From the NCBI GenBank assembly GCA_946902985.2, contig OX336389.2, positions 169,828,704 through 169,892,703 on the forward strand: a DNA stretch of 64,000 nucleotides. Reading direction: 5' to 3'. Every line of letters starts with the position of its first letter. Within the stretch, counting starts at the first letter, position 1. A program made the position numbers and the translations under genes. The DNA comes from Meconema thalassinum. Taxonomy: Eukaryota; Arthropoda; Insecta; Orthoptera; Tettigoniidae. The notes beneath the pieces were generated by a model, which saw only the letters and a list, made by a program, of their open reading frames with translations, did no database searches and had not been told where the DNA came from. Of the stretch, positions 62,911 through 64,000 are shown one piece after another.

Positions 62911-64000
62911 CGGGTTGCAGTGAGGTCAACAGACAGCCCGAAGTGATTGCAGTTCAATGTCCTAGGAATATTGAGTATTTAGGAGATTTTAATATAGATG
63001 TTAGAGAAGAACTGCTTTATGACCTAAATGGTGGAAATTTAGACAATATTGAGAATGAGATTATGTCACCAGTAATTAAACTTAATGTGTGGGGTAAAGA
63101 AGTTGATGTTTTATTGGACAGTGGAAGCGAAAACTCTTGTATAAATTTAAGATTTTTGGAAGATGTAATGAGAGAAGGTATTCATGTTGATATAATTCCA
63201 GTTAAGTCCACTTTCATTGTCACAGCTGTAGGTAGTAGGTCTCAGAAAATATCTAAGCAAGTCGCAGTTCCAATTAACATTAGTGAGTTAGTTAAATTTC
63301 AGCCCTGTTTGGCAGTTCCAAATTTAGTATATCCGGTGATTCTCGGTGCGGAATGGTTATCATTATATCAAGTTAAATTAGATTTTCATTTTGGCAGGAT
63401 ATGTTTATTTTGGCAGGATAAAGAAGTTCAGGTTACGTATAAGGTGTCTAAGACTGACAAACAGATGAAAGTGTGTATGTTTGAGGAAGAAAGCAACGTG
63501 GTTGTGAGTGATGAGTTTCCTGAAGTAAATGAGGTAGACCGCGGAGATGCTAGTGAGAGCAAAGTTTTTAAGGTGTGTCAGGTTGCAATGGAGTCTGAAC
63601 TTGAGCGTAAGATCCATGATGCATTGTCACAGTGTAAGCTGGATGAGGTGCAAGGTCATCAGTTACATGAGGTATTAATAAAATATAAGGAAATTTTCAG
63701 CTCAAAACCCGGAGCAACGCACTTATATGAGCATAGTTTTGTCGTTAAAGACACAAGTAGTTTCGTAGGGCCTAGGTATCCTGTCGCAACTAAATATATG
63801 AAAGCCGTCGAAGAACAGATAGAATTAATGTTGGAAAACGACATAATTGAGCCTTCAGCTAGCCATTGTTTAAATCCATTAGTTGTAGTAGCCAAGAAAG
63901 ACAATTCAGTGAGACTGTGCATAGACGCCAGAATGTTAAATACCAGAATCGAAAGCGACCAGCTGAGAACTGAAACAGTGGAGGAATTAGTTCAACGTTT
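62898..64000 (+). CDS. pol: Gypsy-2 Pol, N-terminal part (truncated by window edge)
   Basis: Open from the slippery site to the last base. It starts without an ATG and reads RITGCSEVNRQ. Protease: KLNVWGKEVDVLLDSG (Asp at about 63118) and PVILGAEWLS flap-side motif. The RT begins with HSFVVKDTSSFVGPRYPV, EEQIELMLENDIIEPS, NPLVVVAKKDNSVRLCIDAR and LNTRIESDQLRTETVEELVQ. Catalytic YxDD, RNase H and integrase must lie beyond 64000. Residues align with Gypsy-1 Pol but with many differences. It is expected to be made as Gag-Pol by -1 frameshift. Confidence 0.9.

Larger units (their letters stand above)
59802..64000 (+). mobile_element. Gypsy-2: second Ty3/Gypsy retrotransposon, open at right edge
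   Basis: Gag and the start of pol lie downstream of a presumed LTR whose ends are TGTAACG (59802) and CGTTACA (61169). They are exact mirror ends and match the Gypsy-1 start. Gag, frameshift site and protease are homologous to Gypsy-1 but clearly diverged, so it is a sister family. It sits in a Tc1-like transposon. The 3' LTR and target duplication (expected CAAT) are outside the window. Confidence 0.88.

Overview
The window looks like intergenic DNA from a large, AT-rich, repeat-dominated arthropod genome. An insect is most likely. The signs are insect-type Gypsy, Penelope, mariner/Tc1, hAT and Helitron elements, an APE-endonuclease LINE, and many tRNA-headed SINEs. An orthopteroid host is a guess from the style of the SINEs and LINE tails and cannot be proved from this sequence. 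I found no convincing host protein gene, no functional tRNA or rRNA gene, and nothing prokaryotic. Coordinates and repeat comparisons were made by eye.

Layout. 1-5.5 kb: SINE pieces, a LINE tail, two small internally deleted mariners and microsatellites. 5463-14899: a complete, apparently very young Ty3/Gypsy retrotransposon (Gypsy-1) with 1440-bp LTRs, a 4-bp target duplication, gag with a five-fold 75-bp coiled-coil repeat, and an intact pol. 15.2-16.5 kb: a fold-back mariner remnant and a Tc1/mariner deletion copy. 17.2-22.3 kb: LINE fragments, including a decayed LINE whose reverse transcriptase is split by another LINE's 3' end. 22.4-28.5 kb: an inverted-repeat element, a TTAA-flanked MITE, an element carrying a decayed transposase-like gene of a family I cannot name, and a long-TIR Tc1-like element with a SINE in its TIR. 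29.1-33.5 kb: a Penelope-like element (minus strand) with 747-bp direct repeats and a GIY-YIG-tailed RT. 33.7-45.4 kb: a nested stack (retroposon > mariner > hAT-like element > hAT, plus a second hAT and a Helitron). 46.6-47.9 kb: a Tc1 element with perfect TIRs and a dead transposase. 48.5-52.9 kb: a SINE cluster with an inserted non-autonomous hAT, then a second copy of the retroposon. 53-56.7 kb: a mariner split by another hAT. 59-64 kb: a Tc1-like element cut by a second Gypsy element (Gypsy-2) that runs off the right edge.

The most informative signals are these. (1) Both Gypsy elements carry the same -1 slippery heptamer TTTAAAC in the correct frame at the end of gag, which joins gag to a pol that lacks a plausible start codon. 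(2) Both have repeated, degenerate primer-binding-site-like units at the LTR/leader junction; in Gypsy-1 four of these lie in tandem inside the LTR edge. (3) The insertion order of the stack can be read exactly from target duplications. (4) Two different hAT copies landed at adjacent positions in the end sequence of two related mariners.

The elements work only as self-contained mobile units. Gypsy-1 supplies Gag, protease, RT, RNase H and integrase. The hAT, mariner and Tc1 copies supply, or once supplied, DDE or hAT transposases acting on their TIRs. SINEs and truncated LINE tails depended on LINE machinery. Only Gypsy-1 looks potentially active; the hAT at 35957-38779 is one nonsense codon from an open frame.
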